From assembly GCA_021732485.1 (NCBI GenBank), contig JAKFUV010000003.1, positions 1 to 64,000 of the forward strand: DNA of 64,000 nt. The letters run 5' to 3'. This DNA comes from Hyphomicrobium sp. (lineage in GTDB: Bacteria > Pseudomonadota > Alphaproteobacteria > Rhizobiales > Hyphomicrobiaceae). Of the stretch, positions 37,465 through 46,563 are shown piece after piece (the stretch's first letter is position 1; every line of letters starts with the position of its first letter). The position numbers and the translations under genes are program-made. Below the pieces are notes generated by a model. That model worked only from the letters and a program-made list of their open reading frames with translations, searched no databases and was not told the DNA's origin.

Positions 37465-38181
37465 TCAGAAATCGAGATCGGCATAAGCGCTGGGCGGAGC
37501 CGTTCCCGGAATGCGATCCGCCAACAGCGTGCGAAACGCCGGTCGCGACTTGATCCGCTGATACCAGGACTTGACGTCGGGCACCTCGGACCATGGAACT
37601 TCGCCGAGATAGTCGACAACCGAAATGTGCCCGGCCGCGGCGAAATCGGCGAAGCTCAGATCGTCGCCCGCCAGCCAGCGGCGTGAGTTGGCCAGATACG
37701 AAATATACATCAGATGATAGCGCAAATTCGTGCGCACGGCGCGCAGAATATCGGCATCCGGCGGTGCTGGATTTGATGGACGCATCCGCTGAATGACTTT
37801 TTCATGCACCAGCTCGCGTGAAATCTCGCGGTCGAACTTGCCGTGGAACCAGTCGATCAGGCGGCGGACTTCGGCGCGATCCTCGCGATTTCCCGGAATG
37901 AGGGGCGTCATGCGCGCGGCCGTCAATCCGGCGCTGACCTGCGCCGGCGGCGAGACGTCTTCGGCCAGGAACTCCGAAATCGAATAAACGCCAGCCAGCG
38001 TCAAGCCGTTGTCAAATTCGAGAACCGGAAATTCGCCGGCCGGATTTTTAGCCAGAAAGCCTTGCCGCCAATCCCAGGGATTTTCGTCGACCAGATCAAC
38101 GTCATAACCACCCTCGGCCAGCGCCAAGCGCACCGAGCGCGAGCGCGGACAAAGTCGGTACTGAGTGAGGCTCATAGCCAT
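37465..38181 (-). CDS. Glutathione S-transferase family protein
   Basis: A 238-residue protein with an N-terminal thioredoxin-like domain ([46 protein letters not shown]) and a helical C-domain ([27 protein letters not shown]). The Cys-Pro-Arg-Ser stretch near residue 10 could give a catalytic Cys or Ser. Substrate unknown. The ATG at 38181 has AGGA about seven bases before it; an ATG six bases later is possible. It heads the GST-queG-SDR run. Confidence 0.88.
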   Translation of the reverse strand: MAMSLTQYRLCPRSRSVRLALAEGGYDVDLVDENPWDWRQGFLAKNPAGEFPVLEFDNGLTLAGVYSISEFLAEDVSPPAQVSAGLTAARMTPLIPGNREDRAEVRRLIDWFHGKFDREISRELVHEKVIQRMRPSNPAPPDADILRAVRTNLRYHLMYISYLANSRRWLAGDDLSFADFAAAGHISVVDYLGEVPWSEVPDVKSWYQRIKSRPAFRTLLADRIPGTAPPSAYADLDF

Positions 38182-38324
38182 GGGCGGTCCTACCAAAGAT
38201 CGACGCAAAACTATACCGGCTGATTTCAGACGAGCGAAGCTCTGACGCTACACTTCGTCGGCTGGTGTGCGTCGCGGGAATCCTGCTACCGCTGCGTTGG
38301 TCGCAGCAACGAGGAACGACGGGC

Positions 38325-39122
38325 ATGGAAACGTGGCATGTGGTCCTGCTCGGCTTCATTGAGGGATTGACCGAATACCTGCCGGTGTCATCGACCGGAC
38401 ATCTGCTGCTGACCGAACACGTGCTCGGCATTACGTCCAAGGGCCGCACGTTCGAAGTTCTCATCCAGCTCGGCGCGATTTTGGCGCTGTTGACCGTTTA
38501 TGCCGCCAAGTTATGGCGCATGGCGATGGCGCTACCGAGCGATCCTCAAACACGGCGCTTCGTCGTCGCCGTGCTGGTGGCGTTTATACCGGCCGCAGTC
38601 ATCGGGGTGCTCGGGCACTCGTTTATCAAGACCGTCCTGTTTGAGTCACCGAGAATTATCTGCCTGTCGCTCGTGATCGGTGGGATCATACTCCTGATCG
38701 TCGATCGCATGGCGCTCGCCACGCACTATCACGACGTGCTGGAAATTACGCCCGTCACGGCGCTCAAGATCGGCCTGGTGCAATGCCTGGCGTTGATCCC
38801 AGGCGTATCGCGATCCGGTTCGACGATCGTTGGCGCCATGCTGCTCGGCGCCGACAAACGGACTGCGGCGGAATTTTCATTTTTCCTTGCCATGCCGACA
38901 ATGGCGGGCGCCTTCACGTATGACCTTTATAAAAACTGGTCAGTCCTGTCGACCGATGACATTTCGCAGATCGCGCTCGGCTTCGTCGCGGCGTTCGTGA
39001 CCGGCGTCATCGTCGTGCGGACTGTGCTGGATTTCATTTCGTCACGCGGCCTGTCGTTCTTCGGTTGGTGGCGCATCATCGTCGGCGGCATCGGCCTCGG
39101 CGCACTGGCCGTGCTCGGTTAG
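38325..39122 (+). CDS. uppP: Undecaprenyl-diphosphatase
   Basis: A 265-residue polytopic membrane enzyme that turns undecaprenyl diphosphate into the monophosphate carrier for peptidoglycan and O-antigen. The signatures are [17 protein letters not shown] near residue 13 and [16 protein letters not shown] near 165, carrying the catalytic Glu, Ser and Arg. About eight hydrophobic segments. The family start [10 protein letters not shown] lies at 38325, preceded by GAGGAA; the frame's earlier codons are not protein-like. Loss of the pump-independent activity is linked to bacitracin sensitivity (bacA). Confidence 0.95.
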   Translation: METWHVVLLGFIEGLTEYLPVSSTGHLLLTEHVLGITSKGRTFEVLIQLGAILALLTVYAAKLWRMAMALPSDPQTRRFVVAVLVAFIPAAVIGVLGHSFIKTVLFESPRIICLSLVIGGIILLIVDRMALATHYHDVLEITPVTALKIGLVQCLALIPGVSRSGSTIVGAMLLGADKRTAAEFSFFLAMPTMAGAFTYDLYKNWSVLSTDDISQIALGFVAAFVTGVIVVRTVLDFISSRGLSFFGWWRIIVGGIGLGALAVLG

Positions 39123-39131
39123 TTACTGGAT

Positions 39132-39237
39132 CGAGAGCGCTTTGCGTTCTGATAGAATCAGATCGGCGCTCTAGCACCATGCTTTGTCGCATTTTCTGAC
39201 GACGAACCGGGATCCACTTCGTCGGAAAATGCTCTAG
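39132..39237. repeat. Dispersed Rhizobiales palindromic repeat overlapping the ptsN stop codon
   Basis: The element reads GAGAGCGCTTTGCGTTCTGA... to ...CGTCGGAAAATGCTCTAG. Inner inverted repeats include GATAGAATCAGATC and the outer GCTCT arms. It ends in CTAG, which supplies the TAG stop codon of ptsN (39234-39236). A decayed copy is at 4750-4855. Elements of this kind occur in many copies in Hyphomicrobiales genomes. Confidence 0.8.
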
Positions 39238-39698
39238 GCTGCGTGTGAGGTCGCCGGCGCCGTCAGCACGCGCCGAATGCTTTCGGTGTCGTTCGAGGAC
39301 CGCAAGCGCTCGAGCGTGGCGGGGTCGCGGACCAGGCGCGAAATGCGCGCCAGTGCCTTCAAATGGTCGCCGCCTGCATCTTCCGGCGCCAGCAGGAAAA
39401 ACAGGAGATCAACGGGTTCGCCGTCGTGACTGTCGAATGCGATCGGCTGATCGAGCTTGGCAAATATGCACGTGATGGCGGCGACGCCCGGCAACTTCAC
39501 GTGCGGAATGGCGATACCGCGTCCGAGGCTTGTCGAGCTTAGCCGTTCACGCTGAATCAAAGCATTGTAGACGTCGTGCGCGCTAACGCCGGCGGCGTCG
39601 CCGGCGCGCACGGCAAGTTCATGCAGCGCCTGTTTTTTGTCAGCGGCTTTAAGGCCGGTGACAATGCCGTTCTTGGCGAGGAGATCCCCGAGGTTCAT
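39234..39698 (-). CDS. ptsN: PTS IIA-like nitrogen-regulatory protein
   Basis: A 154-residue EIIA-Ntr. The phosphoryl-accepting His is in IAIPHVKLPG. NLGDLLAKNGIVTGLKAADKK opens the fold, and QPIAFDSHDGEPVDLLFFLLAP is conserved. It links carbon and nitrogen status to potassium uptake and stress responses. The ATG at 39698 matches the family length; a GTG 15 bases earlier is open. It stands after hpf on the same strand, as usual downstream of rpoN. Its stop codon falls in a repeat element. Confidence 0.93.
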   Translation of the reverse strand: MNLGDLLAKNGIVTGLKAADKKQALHELAVRAGDAAGVSAHDVYNALIQRERLSSTSLGRGIAIPHVKLPGVAAITCIFAKLDQPIAFDSHDGEPVDLLFFLLAPEDAGGDHLKALARISRLVRDPATLERLRSSNDTESIRRVLTAPATSHAA

Positions 39699-39825
39699 GA
39701 TCGTATCATCCACGTTGAGTGTTGACCCGATGCGCAGGGCCGATTGTTTCTAAATTTCAAAATTCGAAATTGGGCGACCGCTGCGTGCCTGTCGTGAAAC
39801 GCCTGAAGTCACAAAATTTGAGCGG

Positions 39826-40440
39826 CTATACCGTGCTGTGAACTGCCCCGTTGCTGAGGTCCCTGCTGCCTGGCTCGGCATCAACCCAGCCGATGTTTCC
39901 GTCTGGCCGCCGGTACACGACATTCAATCCGCCGTGTGCTGCGTTCTTGAAAATCATAAATTGTGCTTCCGACACATCAAGCTGCATGACAGCTTCGCTC
40001 ACCGATAATTCGCCGATGTTGCGGGCCGTTTCGGCAATGATCAGAGGATGGGCCTCGGCAACGTCGGCATGGTCGTCTTCGGCAACGCTGACCACATAGT
40101 CGCGAGCGTCGACGTTGCCTTTCCGGCGCAGCCCCGAGTGGTCGGATGAATGGTCCTTCAGCCGTCCCTTGTAGCGGCGCACGCGCGTTTCGAGCCGGTG
40201 GACCGCCTCGTCGGCGCTGGCGTACGCATCGCCGCCGTCGCCGTGAGCTTCGAGCAGCAGGCCGCTGGCGAGTTTCACCGAGCATGACGTTTTGAAGATG
40301 CCGTGCTCTTTTTCCAATCGGATATGACTATCGACGTCGCGGCCGATGTACTTCTGAATGACCGAGCGAATTTTCTCAGTGGCATAGGTCTGATAGGCAT
40401 CGCCAGCGTCGACGTTTTTGCCAGTCACTTGAATGGTCAT
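39826..40440 (-). CDS. hpf: Ribosome hibernation-promoting factor, long form
   Basis: A 204-residue protein of the long HPF type. Residues 1-100 are the S30AE domain (IQVTGKNVDAGDAYQTYATEKI, HIRLEKEHGIFKTSCSVKL, AYASADEAVHRLETRVRRYKGR). Residues about 145-200 are the C-terminal dimerising domain (SEAVMQLDVSEAQFMIFKNAAHGGLNVVYRRPDGNIGWVDAE). It binds 30S subunits and pairs ribosomes into 100S particles in stationary phase. It is in the usual rpoN-hpf-ptsN order with a 352-bp gap to rpoN. Confidence 0.94.
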   Translation of the reverse strand: MTIQVTGKNVDAGDAYQTYATEKIRSVIQKYIGRDVDSHIRLEKEHGIFKTSCSVKLASGLLLEAHGDGGDAYASADEAVHRLETRVRRYKGRLKDHSSDHSGLRRKGNVDARDYVVSVAEDDHADVAEAHPLIIAETARNIGELSVSEAVMQLDVSEAQFMIFKNAAHGGLNVVYRRPDGNIGWVDAEPGSRDLSNGAVHSTV

Positions 40441-40792
40441 GTGATTGTCTGTTCCCGGCTGCTTATGATGTTGTTATCGGCGGCCCACAGGCGGCCGAAG
40501 CACGCCAAAGTTTTGGCGACATTACGGCGGCGGCGTCTCACACCAGAACACGTGAAGACTTCGGGTTTGATTTAAGGCGCAATGGCGGGCTCTGCCTGTT
40601 GCTGGCGTTAAAGCCGCCGATCGGACCAACGCTTCGAGTTGACCAGATGCCATGCCGCGGAACCTCTTTGTTCACTACGCCCATGAGCATAGCGATAGGG
40701 AATTTGCGGTGCTGTGTCAAATCACGGTAGTTGTAAGAATAGCCGATAAAATCGATGATATTCATCACGTTAGCTAATAATCAAATTTCGTA
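40441..40792. other. Intergenic gap between rpoN and hpf
   Basis: About 350 bases, AT-rich in its right half. A 76-codon frame on the minus strand (40538-40768) lacks a ribosome site and has no known pattern. I expect the hpf promoter here; no RNA or repeat is seen. Confidence 0.4.
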
Positions 40793-42319
40793 TCAACCGC
40801 CAAGGCGCTCAAGCATGCGCTTGTCGCGGCGGCGCTGGACTGACGATGGAATGCGCATCGCCTCGCGATATTTGGCGATGGTGCGGCGGGCGATATCGAC
40901 GCCCTCGTCTTTCAGGCGGTCGACTAATTGATCATCGGACAGAACATCGCTGGCCTGCTCGGCATCGATGAGTTGCTTGATGCGGAAGCGAACCGACTCG
41001 GAGGAGTGAGCTTCGCCGTCGTCGTTCGACGCAATGGCGGACGTGAAAAAATACTTCAATTCAAAGATGCCGCGCGGCGTCGATACGTATTTGTTCGAGG
41101 TGACGCGAGAGACGGTCGATTCGTGCATCGAGATGGCGTCGGCGATGGTTTTCAGGTTGAGCGGCCGCAGGTGCTGCACGCCGTACATGAAAAAGCTGTC
41201 TTGCTGGCGCACGATTTGCTCGGCGACCTTCAAGATCGTCCGGGCTCGTTGATCAAGGCTTTTGACCAGCCAGTTAGCGGTCTGCAAGCATTCGAATAGA
41301 TAGCCCTTATCCTTGTCGCTGACGGCCGACGTCGAAACCCGCGTGTAATAGTTTCGGTTGACGAGCACGCGGGGAAGCGTGTCGCTGTTCAGCTCGACAT
41401 GCCACCCGCCGTCGGATGCGGCGCGAATAATGACATCCGGCACCACTGGCTGCATTTGCACCGCGCCGAACTTCAGGCCAGGCTTTGGATTGAGCCGCTT
41501 GATCTCCTGGATCATGTCGGTCAGCTCGTCCATGTCGGCGCCGACGGCTTTTTTGAGTCCCGCAAGATTGCGGTTCGCCAGTAAATCGAGATTGGCCAAG
41601 AGGCACGCCATCAACGGATCGTAGCGATTTTGTTCTTTGAGCTGCAGGGCGAGGCATTCCGACAATGAGCGGGCGAAAATGCCCGGCGGATCGAAGGCTT
41701 GCAGTTTGCCAAGCACGCTCTCGACCAATTCGACCGGCGCGCCGAGCCTGTCGGCCAATTGCTCCAGGTTTGGCTGAATGTAACCGGCCTCATCGACGAG
41801 ATCGATGAGATGCTGGCCGATCAGGCGTTCGATCGGCGCGACGATGGCGAGTGGCAGTTGCGCGCTCAGATGGTCGCGCAAGGAGATGTCATTGGCGACA
41901 TAGGCTTCGAGATCGTGGTCGTCGTCGCTGCCGTTGTGCATGCGCTGGGTGACGCCCGCCCATCCGAGGCCCGCCATCGACGGGCCGTTGGGCTCGCCAG
42001 TGCCAGGCTCCTGAAAGACGTTGCCGAAGTCGGCATCCAACGAGCCGGCGTGATCTTCAACGGGCTTGCGCAAATCCAGCCAGCCGTCGTCGGTCGCTGT
42101 GCGGTCGGCGGCAGGCGCATCAACACCGCCTTCGTCAGCGCTTTTCGCAGCCGCAGAATTATCTTCGCGTTCGAGCAGCGGATTGCGTTCGAGCTCGGCG
42201 TCGACGAACTCGGTCAGCTCCATATTGGATAGCTGGAGGAGACGGATGGCCTGCTGCAGCTGTGGTGTCATCACCAGCTGCTGGCCTTGCCTCATCTCGA
42301 GTTTGGCCGAGAGCGCCAT
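40793..42319 (-). CDS. rpoN: RNA polymerase sigma-54 factor
   Basis: A 508-residue sigma factor that needs AAA+ activators and controls nitrogen and other genes. The N-terminal activator region is LEMRQGQQLVMTPQLQQAIRLLQLSNMEL, an acidic linker follows, the core-binding region is in the middle, and the C-terminal RpoN box is ARRTIAKYREAMRIPSS. The helix-turn-helix region has HESTVSRVTSNKY. It begins with ATG at 42319, 45 bp after lptB, and probably shares its mRNA. Confidence 0.97.
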   Translation of the reverse strand: MALSAKLEMRQGQQLVMTPQLQQAIRLLQLSNMELTEFVDAELERNPLLEREDNSAAAKSADEGGVDAPAADRTATDDGWLDLRKPVEDHAGSLDADFGNVFQEPGTGEPNGPSMAGLGWAGVTQRMHNGSDDDHDLEAYVANDISLRDHLSAQLPLAIVAPIERLIGQHLIDLVDEAGYIQPNLEQLADRLGAPVELVESVLGKLQAFDPPGIFARSLSECLALQLKEQNRYDPLMACLLANLDLLANRNLAGLKKAVGADMDELTDMIQEIKRLNPKPGLKFGAVQMQPVVPDVIIRAASDGGWHVELNSDTLPRVLVNRNYYTRVSTSAVSDKDKGYLFECLQTANWLVKSLDQRARTILKVAEQIVRQQDSFFMYGVQHLRPLNLKTIADAISMHESTVSRVTSNKYVSTPRGIFELKYFFTSAIASNDDGEAHSSESVRFRIKQLIDAEQASDVLSDDQLVDRLKDEGVDIARRTIAKYREAMRIPSSVQRRRDKRMLERLGG

Positions 42320-42364
42320 GCGCTAACCTGCTGCTCCTAAATCAATCGGTCGGGGCAGCTGTAA

Positions 42365-43252
42365 TCAACGTGCGTTAACGAACATATCGCCCAAATAAAC
42401 CCGACGCACATCTTCATTTGCTATGATTTCCGAAGGCTTACCCTGTGTCAGAACTTGACCATCATAGATGATATATGCGCGGTCGATCAGGCTTAATGTT
42501 TCGCGGACGTTGTGGTCGGTAATCAACACGCCAATGCCGCGCACCGTCAAGTGGCGAACCAGCTGCTGAATGTCACCGACGGCGATTGGGTCAATGCCGG
42601 CAAACGGTTCGTCCAGCAACATGAACGACGGCCTTGAGGCCAATGCACGGGCGATCTCGCAGCGCCGCCGTTCGCCGCCAGAAAGTGCCATTGCTGGAGA
42701 TTTGCGCAGGCGGGTTATGGTGAACTCTTCGAGAAGGCTATCGAGCTGTTCCTTTCGAGCCTTTTTGCTGGGTTCAACCAGTTCGAGGATCGCCATAATA
42801 TTCTGTTCGACGGTCAGGCCTCGAAAAATCGACGCCTCTTGCGGGAGATAGCCGATGCCGAGGCGCGCCCGCTGATACATTGGCAGCACGGTTACATCTT
42901 CGCCGTCGATGGTGATGCGGCCGTGGTCGGCTGGAACGAGGCCCGTGATCATGTAGAAAACGGTCGTTTTGCCGGCACCATTGGGGCCGAGCAAGCCAAC
43001 GGATTCACCGCGCCCGACAGCGAGGCTCACGCCTTTGACAACCATGCGCTTGCGATACGATTTTTTGATCTCAAAGGCCGTCAGCCAGCCCTCGGCACCA
43101 ATTGCGTGGGGATCATTGTTGGCGCCGCGCGCGCTCTTTTGTGCGCCAACGCCTGAGCCATTCGTTTGGGCGCCGTTCGTCGCACCGTGGCCGGTGCTAT
43201 CGCCATGAGCGCCGTTAATCGCTCGGCGCATGAATGGAATGGCCTTGAACAC
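42365..43252 (-). CDS. lptB: LPS export ABC transporter ATPase LptB with N-terminal extension
   Basis: The ATPase that powers lipopolysaccharide extraction with LptFG. Residues about 55-295 hold Walker A (GPNGAGKTT), the Q-loop, [15 protein letters not shown], and Walker B ([11 protein letters not shown]). The first about 55 residues (rich in Gly, Asn, Ala, Gln) have no counterpart in typical LptB proteins of about 240 residues. The start is a GTG; an ATG at 43231 is also open. It lies between the Lpt fusion gene and rpoN in the usual order. Confidence 0.94.
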   Translation of the reverse strand: MFKAIPFMRRAINGAHGDSTGHGATNGAQTNGSGVGAQKSARGANNDPHAIGAEGWLTAFEIKKSYRKRMVVKGVSLAVGRGESVGLLGPNGAGKTTVFYMITGLVPADHGRITIDGEDVTVLPMYQRARLGIGYLPQEASIFRGLTVEQNIMAILELVEPSKKARKEQLDSLLEEFTITRLRKSPAMALSGGERRRCEIARALASRPSFMLLDEPFAGIDPIAVGDIQQLVRHLTVRGIGVLITDHNVRETLSLIDRAYIIYDGQVLTQGKPSEIIANEDVRRVYLGDMFVNAR

Positions 43253-43342
43253 CCCTGTCCCCCGGACCGGCTACGACGTTAACTTAGCTTTGCAGCATCG
43301 TCTGGCTACGTCTTTGCTTCTAACAACGTTGAAGCGGCGAGT

Positions 43343-45394
43343 CTAAGGCTGCGAGCGCGCTTGCCATGCGCTCCCATCGACGGCGCTGCCCGTGGTAACG
43401 CTCGTGCCACCGCTCCCCGTGACTCGCTCGCCGGCGCGCCCAGTAGCTGCGCCGCCTATCGCGGGCTTCGCGGCTTTCGTCGCCCGATTTTTCATATCGC
43501 TTGGATAGAAAACAGCACTCGGACGGCCGTCGGTGACGGTCGTTCCATCGCTGGCTCCGCCGCCGGCGGTGATCGCCGTGGTCGATGCCGACTCCGTTTT
43601 GATGGTGCTCTCGCCAGTGGTCATGTCGATGACCAGCTTGGTGCCACGCACGACGTTCTTGCCCTGCGTTAAAATGACATTTCCGCCGAGCGTCGCCATG
43701 TTGGCTTTGGGATCAAATTCGGCCCAGTCGCCCGTGGCGGTTTGGCCGTCATTGCCGGTCACTTGAACTTTGTCGCGCGCCTTGATCCGCGTCAGCTGAG
43801 CCGCCGCGGCTTTGGTGTCGCTGCCAGCGCCAAGTCCCGCCGCCCCGGTATATTTCGCCGTCAGTGTGGCTGCCCGAATGATGAAATCGCCTTGAATAGC
43901 GCGGACGTCACCAGTGAAAACGGCGTCTTTGAGCGTGTCATCGACGTCGAGCCGGGCGGCTTCGATATTGATCGGTGCGCCCGGCGTGGTTTTGAATGTT
44001 GCTCCGAATGACACGCCTTGGTCGCCATCGGCCGGTTGGGCTTTAGCGGCGGTCTTGCTGGCGGTCTCCTGCTTGAACTTGACGAATACTCGACCGGCGC
44101 CACCGCTGGCCGTAGGAGCGGACAACTGCATTTTTCCGACGCTGCGGTTGAACGCGAGCCTTCCGCCGCGCATCTCGTTACCGCCTTGGGTGAGCATCAC
44201 AGCCCCCGTCAGGAGCACAGTATCGGCGACGGAATCGAACTCGACGCGGTCACCAACGGCGCGTCGATCAGGTAGTTGAACGACCACCACATCGCCATCC
44301 ACGACGGCTTTCTTAGTGACCGCATCAAACTCGACCGTGCGGCCGGTCACGGTCTCGCCGGAGGCTTGACGCAGTTCGATGGGGCTTTGGGCAAAGATGC
44401 GTTTGAGGCGACCAGTGTTGTCACTGCTGGCGGCATCAATCGCAGGTTTGGCGATCGCTGCCGTGACGGCCGTTTTCGCGGTCGTCGGCGGCGTAATTGT
44501 TGCAGTTGCGCTGCCCTGATAGGTGACTTCAAGCTCAGGTGCCGTCAGCGTCGCGCCGTCTTGTTCGGCGACCACTTGCCCGTTGAATATCGCGGTTTTT
44601 GCAACGTCGTTGATATCTAGCCGGCTCGCTGTGATGACGATCGGAGCATCGGACGAGCCAAACACTTTCGCCGGTGATTTGATGTTGCTCGTTGGCTTTA
44701 CCTCCGGCGTCAAGGTCGCGCGCACGGTGTCGACAAACGTATATTCTTTCGTTTTCTGGCGAATGGTCATCTGATTGGCGGTGATGGCACCGGCTTGCAT
44801 GGCGACGCTGACCGGCTGATCGGACGTGATGATGCCGTCTTTTGTCTGGACCGATGCGCGCGTCAATTGCGCCTTCAAGCCGTTGTCCCCGGCGATCTCG
44901 ATCTTGTCGAACAGTTCCAGGAGGTTCGATTTATTGTTGAAGGTGCCGCGCTCGGCCGACAGCTGCGTTTTGAGTTTTTGTGCGTCGGTCAGTTCACCGC
45001 TGATGCCCTCGAGCCGAATGGTACCGATGGATTGCAAGTCTTGAATGGCCCGCGCCGCCTTGACCCAGTAGCGGCCTCCATCCGCGTTAAAGCCTTCGTA
45101 GTGCGGATTTTCCATCGCCAGATTTTCAGGCAGAATTTGCGGTATCGCGATATCGGGGATGGACGATCCCCAGCCCGCCGTTTTCACCACCGACCCGGCA
45201 AATAACCCTGCGGCAGCCAGCGCCGACACCGGCAGCGCTAATTTCAGAATGCGAACGGTTTGCGAGTGGCGACGCGCGACGTGTCGACTAACGGTGCGGT
45301 CACCCGCAACCACGATCCCTGTTCCAGTGCTGCGGCCAGACGCTGATGCGCCATGCCCGTCGTTCGCGACCGCTTTGTCACTCACGCTAGCCAT
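43343..45394 (-). CDS. LptC-LptA-LptA fusion protein of LPS transport
   Basis: A 683-residue protein. After a polar N-terminus, residues about 50-68 form one membrane helix (ILKLALPVSALAAAGLF). Residues about 75-235 match LptC (MENPHYEGFNADGGRYWVKA). Two OstA/LptA-like modules follow: one near 250-445 (SRLDINDVAKTAIFNGQVVA, TGRTVEFD) and a second near 470-640 (IEAARLDVDDTLKDAVFTGDV, NVILTQGKNVVRGTKLVIDM). The tail is low in complexity. In most bacteria LptC and LptA are separate. ATG at 45394; the operon goes on to lptB and rpoN. The fusion would join the inner-membrane anchor and bridge in one chain. Confidence 0.88.
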   Translation of the reverse strand: MASVSDKAVANDGHGASASGRSTGTGIVVAGDRTVSRHVARRHSQTVRILKLALPVSALAAAGLFAGSVVKTAGWGSSIPDIAIPQILPENLAMENPHYEGFNADGGRYWVKAARAIQDLQSIGTIRLEGISGELTDAQKLKTQLSAERGTFNNKSNLLELFDKIEIAGDNGLKAQLTRASVQTKDGIITSDQPVSVAMQAGAITANQMTIRQKTKEYTFVDTVRATLTPEVKPTSNIKSPAKVFGSSDAPIVITASRLDINDVAKTAIFNGQVVAEQDGATLTAPELEVTYQGSATATITPPTTAKTAVTAAIAKPAIDAASSDNTGRLKRIFAQSPIELRQASGETVTGRTVEFDAVTKKAVVDGDVVVVQLPDRRAVGDRVEFDSVADTVLLTGAVMLTQGGNEMRGGRLAFNRSVGKMQLSAPTASGGAGRVFVKFKQETASKTAAKAQPADGDQGVSFGATFKTTPGAPINIEAARLDVDDTLKDAVFTGDVRAIQGDFIIRAATLTAKYTGAAGLGAGSDTKAAAAQLTRIKARDKVQVTGNDGQTATGDWAEFDPKANMATLGGNVILTQGKNVVRGTKLVIDMTTGESTIKTESASTTAITAGGGASDGTTVTDGRPSAVFYPSDMKNRATKAAKPAIGGAATGRAGERVTGSGGTSVTTGSAVDGSAWQARSQP

Positions 45395-45611
45395 TGCCTC
45401 GTATCTCAGGTGAAACACCCAGAAAACTCAAGGAGACCATTGGGGCCAATTGGGGAAACTTTGGGACCATTTGCGGCGCCGGCGCAAGGTTTACCGGCTG
45501 ATGGCCGTTTTTCTGGCGAGGCGAAGCAAACCAAGGGCGATATGCTTAAGAAACAGCTTTTCGGCTGACGGTCCGGCGACAACGCACACCGCGCTTGTCG
45601 TCCAACGCAGA

Positions 45612-46247
45612 TTAATGAGCGAACAAGTCGTCGTCGGTAAACCCGGCCAAATCGAGCTTGGCGCGTGTCGCAAGGAACGCAAACGCGGCTTGCGCAAACT
45701 CTGTCCGCCCTTCGCGCTCCAGCATGTCATCAAGCTTCGCCTTGATCTGGTGGAGGTAGATCACATCGGCGGCCGCATAAGCCAGTTGGCTTTTGGATAG
45801 TTCGGCGGCACCCCAGTCAGAGCTTTGCTGCTGCTTGGACAACTCGACACCAATTAACTCGGCGCATAGATCTTTCAAGCCGTGCCGGTCAGTGTAGGTA
45901 CGCACCAGCTTCGAGGCGATCTTGGTACAGTAGATTGGCGCGGTCTCGACGCCCAGGTACTTTTCGAGAACCGCCACATCAAACCGGGCGAAGTGAAAAA
46001 TCTTCAATGTTTTCGGATCTTGCAGCAAAGCCTTCAAGCGCGGCGCGGCATACGTTTCGCCATCGAACTTTACGAGATGGGCGATGCCGTCGCCGCCGGA
46101 GAGCTGCACGAGACACAGCCGGTCGCGATGTGGATTGAGGCCAAGCGTTTCGCTGTCGACGGCCACGCCCCGAGGAAATTTCAAGCCCGCCGGAAGATCG
46201 CCTTGATGCAGCTTGATAACGGGTGCGGAGTTGCTAGCGGCGGCCAT
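45612..46247 (-). CDS. rnd: Ribonuclease D-like 3'-5' exonuclease
   Basis: A 211-residue DEDDy exonuclease acting on RNA 3' ends. Motifs: VAVDSETLG (Asp and Glu), FHFARFDVAVLE (second Asp) and YAAADVIYLH (Tyr and last Asp). The C-terminal HRDC domains of E. coli RNase D are absent, as is common in Rhizobiales short RNase D. It is 217 bp upstream of the Lpt fusion gene on the same strand. tRNA-Leu lies 57 bp before its start. Confidence 0.9.
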   Translation of the reverse strand: MAAASNSAPVIKLHQGDLPAGLKFPRGVAVDSETLGLNPHRDRLCLVQLSGGDGIAHLVKFDGETYAAPRLKALLQDPKTLKIFHFARFDVAVLEKYLGVETAPIYCTKIASKLVRTYTDRHGLKDLCAELIGVELSKQQQSSDWGAAELSKSQLAYAAADVIYLHQIKAKLDDMLEREGRTEFAQAAFAFLATRAKLDLAGFTDDDLFAH

Positions 46248-46303
46248 CGGCGTCCTGCTGTCGGATGAGTGAGTGAGTTGCGGCAGGAAACGTTCAAGCC
46301 AAG

Positions 46304-46389
46304 TGGTGCCCAGAAGAGGACTCGAACCTCCACGCCTTGTGGGCGCTGCTACCTGAAAGCAGTGCGTCTACCAATTCCGCCATCTGGGC
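46304..46389 (-). tRNA. tRNA-Leu (anticodon CAG)
   Basis: The minus strand gives acceptor GCCCAGA paired with TCTGGGC, a D-arm GCGGAATTGGTAGACGC, anticodon stem CTGCT/AGCAG around TTCAGGT, a class II variable arm, T-arm GGTTCGAGTCC and an encoded CCA at 46304-46306. The long variable arm and CAG anticodon identify leucine. Length 86 bases. Confidence 0.95.
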
Positions 46390-46563
46390 CGGCTTGAAGT
46401 TCTGTCAGGTAAAGTGTGACCCGATGGAAGTCAATCACAGGCTGCGGCGTTGATTGACCGCGCTTCACAGCGCCCATCGGGATCGATACATCACACGGAG
46501 CGTCGATGTGTTCGACGTCCGACGACGGCTCAATCAATCCATAGGCGCAGGGGCAGGCAAACG

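Noticed and set aside
40538-40768. 76-codon frame between rpoN and hpf
   Set aside because: No ribosome site, no known pattern, and amino-acid use unlike the neighbours.
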